From contig JBKPDL010000172.1 of the NCBI GenBank assembly GCA_046727855.1, forward strand, positions 1 through 9,803: a stretch of 9,803 nt of DNA, given 5' to 3'. Of the stretch, positions 1-6,786 are shown one piece after another. The notes under the pieces are model-generated. The model was not told the DNA's origin. It saw nothing but the letters and a program-made list of their open reading frames with translations, and searched no databases. Source of the DNA: DASPWV01 sp046727855 (GTDB lineage: Bacteria; Acidobacteriota; Vicinamibacteria; Vicinamibacterales; UBA2999). Every line of letters starts with the position of its first letter. The stretch's first letter is position 1. Made by a program: the position numbers and the translations under genes.

Positions 1-2234
1 TGATAAAAGCGCCTCGCCACCGGCGTTCCGTACTGCTGGTCGTACACCCACTTCTGTCCGATCGCGTGGCCGAGGCCGAGCATGACCCCGCCGCAGATCT
101 GACCGCCGAGGCTGCGCGGATGAATGACGGTACCAACGTCGGCCACCGCGACGAAGTCGAGCACCTTGTAGGCGCCGGTTTCGACGTCAATTTCGACTTC
201 GGCAAACCCGGCGACGTACGATTTCGACGACCCGTCGCGTCCATAGTTGTCGCGCGCGACGCCCATCAGTCCTTGTCCGGCAAGCGCGCTCGCCGACGTC
301 TTTGTGAACGGATTGATGTCGTCCGGCAGCTCGTGGCCGTCGTACTTGCCGCCCAGCTCGATCGCGCGCTTAGCGGCGTCGGCGAGGGTCATTCCGCGCC
401 CGCCGCCTTTGCGGAACACACGCTCGTCTGCCACTTCGTAATCGTCGGGGCGCCCGCCCAGCGTTTGCGCGGCGATCTCCTGCAGCTTCGTGCGCGCGTC
501 CATGCCCGCTGCATGCGCCGCTCTCGTCATCGCGTGCGTGGTCTGGCTGCCGCCTTGGCTGCACGTGGACGGCAACGCCTTGGCGGTGTTGCCCCACGTG
601 ACATCGCATTTCTCCCAGGGGACGCCCACGAGCTCCGCCGAGATGCGATGACAATCGAACACCGACTCGGTGCCGAGATTGCCGATGCCCGACTGAATCG
701 CGAGGCGGCCGTCGGGCTTGACGACGATCAAACCATCGAACCCCATCGAACCGGCCGAGTACGCGCTTACGGCACATCCAACGCCGCGCACCTTCGAGCC
801 GTTACGCTGACCGCTTCGCGCCTTCCGCTCTTCCCAGCGAAACAGCTCCGCGCCTCTGTCGAGCGCCTGCTTGACAAACGCGCTGGTTACATAGTTCTGC
901 TGGCCCTGCGCGTTGAGCGCGCCGAACTTCGCCTTGCCTTCGGGAGCGTTGATCCGGTGAATGGCGACTTCGTCGATGCCCAGCTTGCGCGCCGCCTTCG
1001 CGAGAATCGGCGCCATCAAGGCATTGCCCTGCATGCCGCCGGGCGCACGTTGCGCGCCTCGCGGCGGCGTGTTGGTGAGAACCGACACGCTGCGCCAGCG
1101 CATCGCCGTCGGCTGATACGAAAGCGAGATGTGATCGCCGGCCGAACGTGCGTCGCCGACGACGTCGTACGGACCGTTGTCGACGATGGCGAGGCCGTCG
1201 ATCGCGAGGATGCGGCCATCCTTGCGGAAGCCGACTTTGAGCCGCGAGTGCAGCGCCGGACGCGCGCGGCCGATCCATTGCTCGTCGTCCCGCGTGATGC
1301 GCATCATCACGGGCGCGCCGGCCTTCTTCGAGAGCAGCGCCGGGATGACGGTAAACACGTATCCGGATCCCTTGCTGCCGAATCCGCCACCGGTGTACTC
1401 GCTGATGATCACCACGTCTTTCGGTTCAATGCCGACCCAGCGCGCCACCGCGTTGATCGTCCGCATGGTGCTCTGCGTCGAGCAGTGCATGTACAGCTTG
1501 CCGTTTTGCCAGTAGGCCATCGCGCTCCGCGTTTCGAGCGGCTGATGACTGGTATTGGCGCCAACGTAGGTTTCGTCAAGAACCAGATCTGCCTGCGCGA
1601 GGGCAGCGTCGACGTCGCCGGCTTTCCACTCGTCCGGGGCCTTACCCATCGGAAGCTGGCCGGCGCTCGCGGCGGCAAAGTCTTCGGCCGTCCATTTCCA
1701 TTCCTCTACTTTCGGCCGCGCAGGCGCCGGCGGCTGGCCCGGCGTCGGCGGCACAGGTTGCGGCCTGACCCACACGTTGCCCTGGGTGCGGGCGTTGGGA
1801 CCGCCAGGCCGCAGCGATTCGATCGGATCGACGACAAACGGCAGCGGCTCGTAATCGATCTCGATACGCTCGATCGCGTCGGCCGCGGTCAACTCGTCAA
1901 CCGCCGCAACCGCGAGAATCGGCTCGCCGACATACAGCGGCTCCATGGTCAAGCCGCGTTCGCTCAACGAGCTCGCGATGATGCCTTCACCAAGGTTCGC
2001 GCCTTCGACGACCGCCGGGAGATCGTCGACGGTGAGGATGGCTTTGACACCCGGCATCGCCTCCGCCGCGCTCGTGTCGATGCGCAGCACGCGCGCGTGC
2101 GGACGCGGGCTCAGGAGCAGCTTGGCAAACAGCATCCCGTCGGCGCGGAAGTCCTCGGCGTACTTCGCGCGGCCGGTGACTTTCGCAACCAGGTCGGGCG
2201 TCGTGTAATTCTGGCCGACTAGCTTGTTTGCCAC
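1..2234 (-). CDS. Xanthine dehydrogenase/aldehyde oxidase family, molybdopterin-binding large subunit (3' end outside window)
   Basis: This is the catalytic large subunit of a molybdenum hydroxylase, the family that hydroxylates aldehydes or N-heterocycles using molybdopterin cytosine dinucleotide; the substrate cannot be read from sequence. The frame is open from a GTG at 2234 for 744 codons to the window edge. Residues about 15-135 form the alpha/beta hammerhead domain (GRAKYAEDF near 21; YVGEPILAVAA near 101). The first Mo-cofactor domain follows, with HQPLETRSAM (230-239), STQ (252-254), TGGGFGSK (281-288) and PRGAQRAPGGMQG (391-403); the second starts near 480. A proline-rich insertion lies at 158-175. 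The family is usually about 750-800 residues, so only the tail is missing, but that tail should hold the catalytic glutamate, which is therefore unseen. There is no signal peptide. The start overlaps the 2Fe-2S gene by 16 bases and follows a strong AGGAGG. Family certain; substrate unknown. Confidence 0.93.
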   Translation of the reverse strand, partial: MANKLVGQNYTTPDLVAKVTGRAKYAEDFRADGMLFAKLLLSPRPHARVLRIDTSAAEAMPGVKAILTVDDLPAVVEGANLGEGIIASSLSERGLTMEPLYVGEPILAVAAVDELTAADAIERIEIDYEPLPFVVDPIESLRPGGPNARTQGNVWVRPQPVPPTPGQPPAPARPKVEEWKWTAEDFAAASAGQLPMGKAPDEWKAGDVDAALAQADLVLDETYVGANTSHQPLETRSAMAYWQNGKLYMHCSTQSTMRTINAVARWVGIEPKDVVIISEYTGGGFGSKGSGYVFTVIPALLSKKAGAPVMMRITRDDEQWIGRARPALHSRLKVGFRKDGRILAIDGLAIVDNGPYDVVGDARSAGDHISLSYQPTAMRWRSVSVLTNTPPRGAQRAPGGMQGNALMAPILAKAARKLGIDEVAIHRINAPEGKAKFGALNAQGQQNYVTSAFVKQALDRGAELFRWEERKARSGQRNGSKVRGVGCAVSAYSAGSMGFDGLIVVKPDGRLAIQSGIGNLGTESVFDCHRISAELVGVPWEKCDVTWGNTAKALPSTCSQGGSQTTHAMTRAAHAAGMDARTKLQEIAAQTLGGRPDDYEVADERVFRKGGGRGMTLADAAKRAIELGGKYDGHELPDDINPFTKTSASALAGQGLMGVARDNYGRDGSSKSYVAGFAEVEIDVETGAYKVLDFVAVADVGTVIHPRSLGGQICGGVMLGLGHAIGQKWVYDQQYGTPVARRFY

Positions 2235-2857
2235 GACTGTCCTCCTCGCATCAGTTCGGCGCCGCGCATCAACGCGGTGAGAATCTTGTCGTAGTCCTGA
2301 CAGCGGCAAAGATTGCCCGAGATGCCATGCGCGAGTTGTTCGCGGGTCGGATTGGAGTTGGTCTTGAGGAAGCCGACTGCTGCCATCACAAATCCCGGCA
2401 TGCAGAACGCGCACTGGAATCCCTGCTGTTCAACGACACCTTGCTGCACAGGATGGAGCGTGCCGTCGCGAGCAGCCAGACCTTCGATGCTGACGATCTG
2501 TTTCTTGCGCACGGTATGCGTGAGAACAGAGCATGAGTATCGCGGCACGCCGTCAACCAGCACGGTGCACGCACCGCACTCCGAGCGATCGCAACCGATT
2601 TTTGTGCCGGTGAGTCCTAACTTGTAGCGCAACGTCATCGCCAGCGTTTCCTGAGGCATGACGTCCACTCGCCGGTCCTGACCATTGACGTTCAGCGTGA
2701 TGAGCCGTTCAACGCCGCCGATGATGCTGCCCGCGTTCTGACCACTGAGCGGTGTGGCCCGCATCAAGTAGCCGACAGACGAGGCGGCGGCGCCGGCCGC
2801 AATCACGCCTTTGATGAAGTTCCGTCTCGAGACGCCGAGGCGCGACGTGTCGGTCAT
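2219..2857 (-). CDS. Tat-exported 2Fe-2S subunit of a molybdenum hydroxylase
   Basis: This 212-residue electron-transfer subunit carries two 2Fe-2S clusters that take electrons from the molybdenum site of the next gene's product. A twin-arginine signal opens the protein: SRRNFIKG at residues 10-17, followed by a hydrophobic stretch to about 31, so it should be exported folded. A plant-type ferredoxin domain supplies C89, C94, C97 and C109 (GCDRSECGAC...YSC). The all-helical domain supplies C149, C152, C184 and C186 (QCAFCMPG...GNLCRCQDY). All eight ligands are present. Without the leader the length is normal for small subunits such as YagT/PaoA or IorA. The ATG at 2857 puts the Tat motif at the usual distance from the N-terminus. 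The Mo subunit follows directly with a 16-base overlap and no FAD gene between them; an FAD gene could lie beyond the left edge, or a cytochrome could be the acceptor. Confidence 0.95.
   Translation of the reverse strand: MTDTSRLGVSRRNFIKGVIAAGAAASSVGYLMRATPLSGQNAGSIIGGVERLITLNVNGQDRRVDVMPQETLAMTLRYKLGLTGTKIGCDRSECGACTVLVDGVPRYSCSVLTHTVRKKQIVSIEGLAARDGTLHPVQQGVVEQQGFQCAFCMPGFVMAAVGFLKTNSNPTREQLAHGISGNLCRCQDYDKILTALMRGAELMRGGQSWQTS
2241..2246 (-). promoter_or_regulatory. Shine-Dalgarno site fixing the GTG start of the molybdopterin subunit
   Basis: The minus strand reads AGGAGG six bases before the GTG at 2234. The site lies inside the last codons of the upstream 2Fe-2S gene. The following protein starts MANKLVGQNYTTPDLVAKVTG, a typical N-terminus for this family, so this uncommon start is well supported. 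The 16-base overlap suggests translational coupling and equal output of the two subunits. Confidence 0.8.
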
Positions 2858-2894
2858 GTTGGTCTCCGGTCCTTCGATGAAGGGGATCCTGCAA

Positions 2895-2923
2895 ATTTTA
2901 GGTAAGTCCGGACGCGCATTCCA
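2895..2923 (-). promoter_or_regulatory. Possible weak sigma70-like promoter for the molybdo-enzyme gene pair
   Basis: On the minus strand TAAAAT (2895-2900, five of six bases of the -10 consensus) lies 17 bases after TGGAAT (2918-2923, three of six of the -35 consensus). It is 37 bases before the ATG at 2857, within the 207-base gap that separates this pair from the yjbQ-like gene. The spacer contains the 8-base palindrome GTCCGGAC, a possible operator half-site. AT-rich hexamers are rare in this GC-rich window, but the -35 match is poor, so this is only a candidate. I see nothing else convincing in 2858-3064. Confidence 0.28.
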
Positions 2924-3064
2924 GTGCTAACTGCGTACGGCTTAAACCCCTGAGCTCACGCGAGAGGAGGGCCAATGGCGCAAGCCGCGTGAAAGCCGCC
3001 TGTTTCCGCCCGTTTACTCGGATCAGCTCGATGCCACCATTCGCAACGCAGGTGAATTGAGGGG

Positions 3065-3571
3065 TTAGACCAGACGATGCAACGGATGCGTTCCCTGCCC
3101 GAGCAGCGTCAAACCGATTTGACGCAGCTGACCGCCGTCGAAATCGACGAAAAACACATGCTGCCAACGGCCGAGATTGAGGGCACCTGCCGTGACCGAC
3201 AAGTACTCGGACGTGCGCAGCAGCGCGGCACGGCAGTGCGCGTGGCCGTTGACGCGTTCGCGCGGCCCCGCCACGTGAGCACGCCGGCTGAAGTCATCGT
3301 GTGCGTAGGTCACAGTGACCGGTGCGACCCGCTCGAACATCGCTTCGAGGTCCGCCAGCAGCAACGCTTCGTTCTCGTTGATCATCAGTCCGGCTGTTGT
3401 GTGGCGGCTCTGCACGATGAGCGCGCCTTCGATCAGGCCTGAATCGGTCACAACGTCGGCCAGCCGCGGCGTGAGGTCGACAAACTCGACGGGCTTGCAG
3501 GTTTCGAACGTAATCACCACCTGACGGACGATGCTCCACACGTCAGTGGCTTCGGTATATGCGCCTGGCAT
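3065..3571 (-). CDS. yjbQ: YjbQ/UPF0047 family protein
   Basis: This is a 168-residue member of the YjbQ (UPF0047) family, small beta-rich proteins sometimes annotated as secondary thiamine-phosphate synthases because some members show weak activity of that kind; the true cellular role is not settled. The family core is clear: SRHTTAGLMINENE (residues 55-68), AHDDFS (90-95), RVNGHAHCRAALL (106-118) and GRWQHVFFVDFDG (134-146). The conserved histidines H57, H91, H110 and H112 are all present. I chose the ATG at 3571 because AGGGAG (3579-3584) lies seven bases upstream. The frame stays open to a GTG at 3676, but that extension is unlike the family. Even so, about 15 extra N-terminal residues make it longer than the 130-150 typical of the family. 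It lies 105 bases after the regulator gene in the same direction, so co-transcription is possible. No thiamine gene is nearby. Confidence 0.9.
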   Translation of the reverse strand: MPGAYTEATDVWSIVRQVVITFETCKPVEFVDLTPRLADVVTDSGLIEGALIVQSRHTTAGLMINENEALLLADLEAMFERVAPVTVTYAHDDFSRRAHVAGPRERVNGHAHCRAALLRTSEYLSVTAGALNLGRWQHVFFVDFDGGQLRQIGLTLLGQGTHPLHRLV

Positions 3572-3625
3572 TGGTGTGCTCCCTGTTCCAGACGCAAAGC
3601 ATGCGACGCGCCGCACTGGCGAGTC

Positions 3626-3652
3626 GTGAGCGAAAGGTGAGCATTCGTTCAC
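3626..3652 (-). other. Imperfect inverted repeat between regulator and yjbQ-like gene
   Basis: GTGAGCGAA at 3626-3634 and TTCGTTCAC at 3644-3652 are complementary at eight of nine positions, with a wobble at the ninth, around a 9-base loop. It sits in the 105-base gap after the regulator's stop codon (3677) and before the yjbQ-like start (3571). There is no T-run after it on the minus strand, so it does not look like a factor-independent terminator. It may be an mRNA-processing or pausing hairpin, or chance. Confidence 0.22.
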
Positions 3653-3676
3653 AGGCTGCTGATTTCCGGTAATCAC

Positions 3677-5071
3677 TTACGCCCGCGACCTGGCCGATCG
3701 TCGTGTGAAGCCCCATGCGAGCGAGCAGCCGAAGGTGCCACCCTCGAAGGCGCTCAACAGCACGCGGCTGATCGGACCGAAATCGGGCTCGCCGATAAGG
3801 TGACCGAGCGGAGCGAGGACGAGCTGCGCGTTGCGGGATGCCCGTGCAACGTCGTGAACCAGGCCGCCGATCAAAGGGCGGCCCGCCAACGCCAGGGCAA
3901 CAGCGCCCGCGGCGCAACAAATGCCGACCACGATGACCGTGGTCAGGCGCCGCCGTCCCCGCGGCCCTGCAATTCCTCCACCCGGCGGCTGCGAGGTCGT
4001 CAAGGCGTAACCGACTCCCGCGGCCGCTCCGATCACGAGACCGTCAATCGCGCTGCTCGCGTGAAACAGATGAAAGCCAAACAGGCTGTCGAGCAATGCG
4101 CGGAAGATGACGTCCGCCACGCCAGCCGTTGCGGAGCCGAAGAGCGCACCAAACATCACGAGTGCAACGCCGCGGTGCGCGCGAGACAACACTTCCGCGG
4201 CGGCGAGACCGGCGGCAATGCCGCCCGCCCCCACACTGCCGGCGAGGGCGCCAATAGCCGCGAGGGCGAGTGCCGCTTGCGGCCTGGCAGCAGACGCCGG
4301 CGACATGGTAAGCGCGATGCCGCCACAAATGCCGGCGAGGGCGCCGCCAAGAGCGCCCGACGCAGCGGCGCTCGCCCAGCGCCGCGCAATCGTCTGCTTG
4401 ACTGCGGCGATTCGGAGCCGCACCACAGCGGCAATTGCTGGAACCGCTTCGGCATCCCGCAGCAACGGCACCGCGCCGGCGTCCGGCACACTCCATCGCG
4501 CGTCACGCATCATCGCAACGGCCGCCGCATGGTGGGGATGCGAGGTAATGCGCGCCATCGCTTCTCTGGTGCCAATCATGTGCAAGCGCTCGGCAATGTC
4601 GCGCGCCTCGTCTTGCGAGGCATTGTCAGCTGCCGAAACCGCGATAAGACGATCGACCAACGAGTCGATCTCGGCGCTTTGGTGCGACACAGCTGGCGAT
4701 TGCACAGCCGTAACGTGGCCGTCGTCTGTCTCCTCGATAACGTCGGGCCACACAAACTGATAGCCGTGCCGCGACACGGTGCGAATAAAGCGCGGCTCGC
4801 GTGAGTCGTCGCCGAGCGTGCGCCGCAACGTGCGCACCGCTTGCGAGAGCGCGCCGTCAGACACCACGACATCCCTCCACACGTGATCGAAGATGGTCTG
4901 CTTCGACACCGCCTCGTGACGCCGGCTGACGAGGAGCAGAAGGAGGTCGAAGTAGCGCGGAATGAGCGGGATCGCCGCGCCACTGCGCGAGAGGACACGC
5001 TGGCGCGGTGAAAGGACGAATTCGGCGAAACGGAAACGCACGGGAACGGCCACAGCGAGTGTGGACGCCAT
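3677..5071 (-). CDS. Winged-helix (OmpR/CadC-type) transcriptional regulator with polytopic membrane domain
   Basis: This 464-residue protein looks like a membrane-anchored one-component regulator. Residues 12-108 form an OmpR/PhoB-type winged helix: F15-E17 opening strand, PRYFDLLLLLVSRR (38-51), VSKQTIFDHVWRDVVVSDGALSQAVRTLRR with the recognition helix near 72-86, and the wing FIRTVSRHGYQFV (95-107). No receiver domain is present. A linker of about 120 residues is predicted cytosolic. It is followed by very Gly/Ala-rich hydrophobic segments at about 235-257, 266-294, 301-323, 342-360 and 377-398, perhaps also 436-455. CadC and ToxR normally have a single membrane helix, so this many is unusual. 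The basic C-terminus ends RRSARSRA. The ATG at 5071 lacks a clear ribosome site; GTG codons at residues 7 and 11 are alternatives. It starts 40 bases after the permease stop, so it may be expressed with it. DNA-binding role confident; signal sensed unknown. Confidence 0.85.
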   Translation of the reverse strand: MASTLAVAVPVRFRFAEFVLSPRQRVLSRSGAAIPLIPRYFDLLLLLVSRRHEAVSKQTIFDHVWRDVVVSDGALSQAVRTLRRTLGDDSREPRFIRTVSRHGYQFVWPDVIEETDDGHVTAVQSPAVSHQSAEIDSLVDRLIAVSAADNASQDEARDIAERLHMIGTREAMARITSHPHHAAAVAMMRDARWSVPDAGAVPLLRDAEAVPAIAAVVRLRIAAVKQTIARRWASAAASGALGGALAGICGGIALTMSPASAARPQAALALAAIGALAGSVGAGGIAAGLAAAEVLSRAHRGVALVMFGALFGSATAGVADVIFRALLDSLFGFHLFHASSAIDGLVIGAAAGVGYALTTSQPPGGGIAGPRGRRRLTTVIVVGICCAAGAVALALAGRPLIGGLVHDVARASRNAQLVLAPLGHLIGEPDFGPISRVLLSAFEGGTFGCSLAWGFTRRSARSRA

Positions 5072-5111
5072 GTTAGCCCGGCGATGCCGATCGGCGACGT
5101 CTACGTTCGCC

Positions 5112-6734
5112 TTACTCGATACGCAACGCGTCGATTGGATTCAGCCGCGCGGCTCGTCGAGCCGGCAGCCAACATGCGAGCAACGCGACTGCGAGCAGGG
5201 CGACCGTCGTGAGGGCAAACACGCTGGGATCGCGTGGACTCACGGTGTAGAGCAGCGATTCGATCAGCCGCCCACCCGCAAATGCAGCAGCCAGGCCAAC
5301 CGCAATGCCAACTGCGGCGACCACACCTCCTTGACGAACGAGTTGAGCGCTGACGCTCGCCGGCTCCGCGCCGAGCGCAAGACGCACGCCGATTTCGTTC
5401 GTACGCTGGCTTACGATGTAGGAGGTGACGCCGTAGATGCCAACGACACCGAGCGTGAGTGCAATGACGGATGCAATCGCGAGCAGCACCATGGTGAACG
5501 CCATCTGCGCCGACGCGCGATTCAGCGAATTCTCCAGCGTATCCACCTGAGCGATGGCGAGGTTCGGATTGAGTGCGCCGATCGCGCGTCGCGCGGATGG
5601 AAAGAGGTCGAGCGGCGGCGTCGCGGTGTGGACCACATAGCTCACGACCGAGGCTTCGGGGCCAATCGCCGACGCGCGCGGGATCTCGGGCCCGTTTGCC
5701 AATGACAGCGGCATAAACAGCTGCGGAACTGGCGCTTCGGTAAGCGTGCGAATCGGTGTGTTCGCGACCACGCCGACGATAGTCAACCAGGTGAGATCCG
5801 CCGGAGCGCCAGGTTTTGGCGGCGGCCGGTTGGATGCGACACGGCGGCCGATCGGATCCTCATCAGGGAAAAAGCGCTGCACGAACGTCTCGTTGACGAC
5901 CACGACCCGCTCACGCCGATCGACGTCACCGCGATCGATGCCGCGACCACGCATGATGCGGATGTCTATGGTGTCGAAATAGCCCCCCGTGACTGCACGA
6001 AAGAGTGCGATGGCAGGCGCAAGCTGCGACGGTCGGTAGGCTCGCCCCTCGACGCGAACCGTATTGCCACTGCAGCCACCCGACAGCGGCAGACAGGTCG
6101 TGCCAGCGACCTCCGTTACTCCGGGCAAGCCGGCGAGCGCATCGATGATGGTGTGATGCCCGGCAACCACCTGGTCGAGCGTCGGGTACTCGCGAACCGG
6201 CAGTCCGATACTGAACGTCAATGTCGAATCGGCATTGAATCCCGGATCGACGGCGCGCAACTTCTGAAAGCTTCGCAGCATCAGTCCCGACGCGACGAGG
6301 AGGACCATTGCGAGCGCGATCCGCGCCGCCATGAGCAGGTGCCGCGCACGATGACGCCGCCGGCTGGAGGTGTTGCCGCGCCCGGATTCATGCAGCGACG
6401 CAGGCAGCGAGTCGCCGCGCCAAAGTGGAATGGCTCCGAATGTAAGCGCGGTGACACCGCTCAGCACGAGCGTAAACATCAACGCAACCGCATCGAGGCG
6501 AATCTCGCTCAGCCGAGGGAGGTTCGCTGGCCCAAACCACACGACGAGGCGTAACGCTCCCCATGCGAGCGCGAGGCCAAACGCACCGCCGATCGCGGAC
6601 AACAACAAGCTCTCAGAAAGAAAGTAGCTCGCCATCCGCGATCGTCCCGCGCCGAGCGCGCGGCGGACGGCAACCTCACGCTGCCTTGCTTCCGATCGCA
6701 CCAGGAACAGGTTGGCCACGTTCGCGCACGCCAC
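5112..6734 (-). CDS. ADOP-type FtsX/MacB permease, N-terminally truncated
   Basis: This encodes the C-terminal 540 residues of a permease of the acidobacterial duplicated orphan permease type, related to the MacB/FtsX transporter subunits. Full-length relatives are roughly 800-900 residues with two MacB periplasmic domains, each followed by an FtsX domain. Here the first periplasmic domain and the first helices are missing: the protein opens at ACANVANLFLVR, which in relatives lies in the middle of a helix of the first FtsX domain. The duplication still shows in REVAVRRALGAG (19-30) and NEIGVRLALGAE (446-457). The second periplasmic domain spans about 160-400, membrane helices lie near 40-65, 85-105, 133-155, 411-438, 470-490 and 506-523, and the tail LNPIDALRIE is typical. 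No frameshift is visible. The GTG at 6734 has GGAG seven bases upstream, supplied by a short repeat. Expression is possible, but transport function is doubtful, so it may be a remnant. No ATPase gene is adjacent. Confidence 0.85.
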   Translation of the reverse strand: MACANVANLFLVRSEARQREVAVRRALGAGRSRMASYFLSESLLLSAIGGAFGLALAWGALRLVVWFGPANLPRLSEIRLDAVALMFTLVLSGVTALTFGAIPLWRGDSLPASLHESGRGNTSSRRRHRARHLLMAARIALAMVLLVASGLMLRSFQKLRAVDPGFNADSTLTFSIGLPVREYPTLDQVVAGHHTIIDALAGLPGVTEVAGTTCLPLSGGCSGNTVRVEGRAYRPSQLAPAIALFRAVTGGYFDTIDIRIMRGRGIDRGDVDRRERVVVVNETFVQRFFPDEDPIGRRVASNRPPPKPGAPADLTWLTIVGVVANTPIRTLTEAPVPQLFMPLSLANGPEIPRASAIGPEASVVSYVVHTATPPLDLFPSARRAIGALNPNLAIAQVDTLENSLNRASAQMAFTMVLLAIASVIALTLGVVGIYGVTSYIVSQRTNEIGVRLALGAEPASVSAQLVRQGGVVAAVGIAVGLAAAFAGGRLIESLLYTVSPRDPSVFALTTVALLAVALLACWLPARRAARLNPIDALRIE

Positions 6735-6786
6735 TCCAAATCTCCAACTCGCGAAGTCTCCAAATTCGGATCTCAGAAGTCAGAAC
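6735..6786. repeat. Degenerate octamer/heptamer tandem repeat at the receptor-permease junction
   Basis: Read on the plus strand, near-copies of CTCCAAAT are spaced by 8: CTCCAAAT (beginning at 6734), CTCCAACT (6742-6749), CGCGAAGT (6750-6757) and CTCCAAAT (6758-6765). A degenerate unit TCGGATCT follows, then the heptamer pair TCAGAAG-TCAGAAC (6773-6786). On the minus strand the unit is ATTTGGAG. Similar TTGGAGAT-type arrays, which translate as LEIWRFGD-like peptides, are familiar to me from acidobacterial genomes. The block covers the last codons and stop of the receptor gene and ends exactly where homology to the permease begins, and it supplies the GGAG used by the permease start. Confidence 0.6.

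Noticed and set aside
66..2222. A 718-codon open frame on the plus strand
   Set aside because: It lies antisense to the molybdopterin subunit, whose minus-strand translation shows clear family motifs. The plus-strand product is Arg/Ala/His-rich with no recognisable domain, as expected from the GC bias of the opposite strand.
2957..2991. CACGCG/CGCGTG inverted repeat after the yjbQ-like gene as a terminator
   Set aside because: Only six pairs around a 23-base loop and no T-run on the minus strand.
3065..3676. Longer form of the yjbQ-like gene from a GTG at 3676
   Set aside because: The extra 35 residues are not family-like and the GTG lies right at the end of the regulator gene; the ATG at 3571 has a well-placed AGGGAG.
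3800..4804. A 334-codon open frame on the plus strand
   Set aside because: It lies opposite the winged-helix regulator, is extremely Arg/Asn/Gly-rich and matches no family I know.
5072..5111. Promoter or ribosome site for the regulator in the 40-base gap after the permease
   Set aside because: I see no purine-rich ribosome site and no -10-like sequence there, so only co-transcription is plausible.
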